This document shows, in pieces, positions 58,685-59,606 of a stretch of 59,606 bases of DNA (position 1 is the first letter of the stretch; each line of letters opens with the position of its first letter). A model generated the notes under the pieces. The model had not been told where the DNA came from. It saw nothing but the letters and a program-made list of their open reading frames with translations, and did no database searches. The DNA is from Acidobacteriota bacterium (GTDB lineage: Bacteria > Acidobacteriota > Thermoanaerobaculia > Multivoradales > Multivoraceae), in contig JAPOXA010000123.1 in NCBI GenBank assembly GCA_026707325.1, positions 1 through 59,606 of the forward strand, in the 5' to 3' direction. The translations under genes and the position numbers were made by a program.

Positions 58685-59606
58685 ATGTCCCGTCCCTTCC
58701 TGCGCACCGAACTCTGCGACATGCTCGGGATCGAGTATCCCGTGTTCTCCGCCGGCATGGGACCCGTGGCGGGCGGTGCGGAACCGGTCGCCAAAGCCGA
58801 CCTGGTCGCAGCCGTGTCCGAGGCCGGCGGCCTGGGCGTGATCGGAGGCGTTGCCTACAGCCCCGAAGGTCTGCGGGCCGAGATCAACAAGGTGCGCTTG
58901 AAGACGGACAAACCGTTCGGGGTCGACCTGCTGCTGGCTTCGAACTTCCTGGAGAAGGCGGGCAGCGGACCGACCTCGGCGACGGTGCCGACCCGCGACC
59001 TGGTGCCGGCGGAAACGCGCGACGCACTGAGGCAGATGGCCGAGAGCCTCGGCATCGATTGGCTTGAGGCGCCGCCTCCGGCGCCGAGTTGGGCGGTGCC
59101 CGAGGGCCAGAGCTACGCCGGCGCCCAGATGGAAGTCCTGCTGGAAGAGAAGATCCCGGTCTTTGCCTCCGGTCTCGGTTCCCCCGCGCCCTTCTCGAGG
59201 GCGCTCAAGGACGCCGGTATCAAGATCGTCTCCCTCGTCGGCAACGCCCGCGCCGCGCGGCGGGTCGCCGAGGGCGGCGCCGACATCGTCGTTGCCCAGG
59301 GCACGGAAGCCGGCGGCCACACCGGCAAGATCGGCACCCTGGCGCTCCTGCCCCAGGTCATGGACGCCGTCGCGCCGATCCCGGTCGTCGCCGCGGGCGG
59401 CGTCGCCGACGGCCGCGGCCTGGCGGCGGTCATCGCCGCGGGCGCGATCGGTGCCTGGTGCGGCACCGCCTTCCTCGTTTCGAACGAGGCGAACCAGCCC
59501 GCGCTGCAGAAGCAGCGCATTCTGGAGGCCGCCACCGAGGACACGGTGGTCACCCGTCTCTACAGCGGCAAGACGATGCGGAACATCACGAATCCGCTGA
59601 TCCAGG
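58685..59606 (+). CDS. Nitronate monooxygenase family protein (3' end missing)
   Basis: The first 307 residues of an FMN-dependent 2-nitropropane dioxygenase/nitronate monooxygenase-like TIM-barrel are visible; the frame is open at the right edge. It opens LCDMLGIEYPVFSAGMGPVA, typical of the family, continues with VSEAGGLGVIGGVAYS, KPFGVDLLLA and IPVFASGLGSP, and shows the FMN-phosphate-binding VAQGTEAGGHTGKIGT and VVAAGGVADGRGLAA. Role in the cell: oxidation of nitronates or related FMN-dependent redox; some relatives are enoyl reductase-like. ATG 58685 is fixed by GAGAGGAG. Confidence 0.9.
   Translation, partial: MSRPFLRTELCDMLGIEYPVFSAGMGPVAGGAEPVAKADLVAAVSEAGGLGVIGGVAYSPEGLRAEINKVRLKTDKPFGVDLLLASNFLEKAGSGPTSATVPTRDLVPAETRDALRQMAESLGIDWLEAPPPAPSWAVPEGQSYAGAQMEVLLEEKIPVFASGLGSPAPFSRALKDAGIKIVSLVGNARAARRVAEGGADIVVAQGTEAGGHTGKIGTLALLPQVMDAVAPIPVVAAGGVADGRGLAAVIAAGAIGAWCGTAFLVSNEANQPALQKQRILEAATEDTVVTRLYSGKTMRNITNPLIQ

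Noticed and set aside
1..59606. CRISPR arrays, tRNA/rRNA genes, transposase genes, riboswitches
   Set aside because: No regularly spaced direct repeats, clover-leaf or rRNA-like stretch, transposase motif or known riboswitch core was recognised by reading. A covariance-model search was not possible here.

Overview
The window is a GC-rich (roughly two thirds G+C), gene-dense bacterial segment, almost entirely chromosomal housekeeping and catabolic genes. No rRNA, tRNA, CRISPR array, phage gene or transposase gene was seen. The gene mix points to an uncultured, probably marine or host-associated member of the Acidobacteriota or a similar GC-rich phylum: DUF3604 lipoproteins, fused CaiB/BaiF CoA-transferases, very large carboxypeptidase-regulatory-like repeat proteins, a PQQ dehydrogenase, a sulfatase and a fused indolepyruvate ferredoxin oxidoreductase. 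This taxonomic guess is inference only.

Layout. 0.2-4.3 kb: a Nat-type ABC exporter operon whose second permease is fused to a CPBP (CAAX-like) membrane protease, followed by a 175-bp inverted-repeat element. 4.5-8.6 kb: rhomboid-like membrane protein, HD-domain protein, sulfatase, IspG. 8.7-16.2 kb: membrane-anchored sulfatase-like protein, DUF3604 lipoprotein, a tandem pair of exported proteins of unknown function, VOC protein. 16.3-29.2 kb: two double-domain CaiB/BaiF CoA-transferases, SDR, a two-domain eukaryote-like methylenetetrahydrofolate reductase coupled to a 5'-3' exonuclease, a serine hydrolase, an alpha/beta hydrolase and an amidase. 29.2-36.3 kb: an intact 1265-residue Ig-like repeat protein followed by a decayed paralogue containing an internal inversion. 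36.3-38.7 kb: NoeA-like methyltransferase with a small membrane protein, then VapBC with a palindromic operator. 38.8-44.9 kb: SDR, enoyl-CoA hydratase, indolepyruvate ferredoxin oxidoreductase, thioredoxin-like protein. 45.0-51.5 kb: a PanA-type toxin-antitoxin pair, then a zone of gene decay: an FGE-like gene with an internal amber codon, one intact repeat protein, its decayed paralogue and a frameshifted remnant. 51.6-59.6 kb: PQQ dehydrogenase, acyl-CoA dehydrogenase, small membrane protein, DUF4399 lipoprotein, second DUF3604 lipoprotein, small P-loop protein, and a nitronate monooxygenase that runs off the right edge.

How the genes work together. Acyl-CoA and amino-acid breakdown dominates (CoA-transferases, acyl-CoA dehydrogenase, enoyl-CoA hydratase, SDRs, indolepyruvate oxidoreductase). 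It is supported by exported hydrolases that would supply substrates (sulfatase, amidase, esterase, serine hydrolase, PQQ dehydrogenase).

The most striking genome-wide signal is regulatory. At eleven gene starts a TAnnnT (-10 type) hexamer ends only 6-11 nt before the start codon, usually with no Shine-Dalgarno sequence, which suggests widespread leaderless transcripts. Other genes here have longer leaders and clear Shine-Dalgarno sites, so the two modes appear to coexist.
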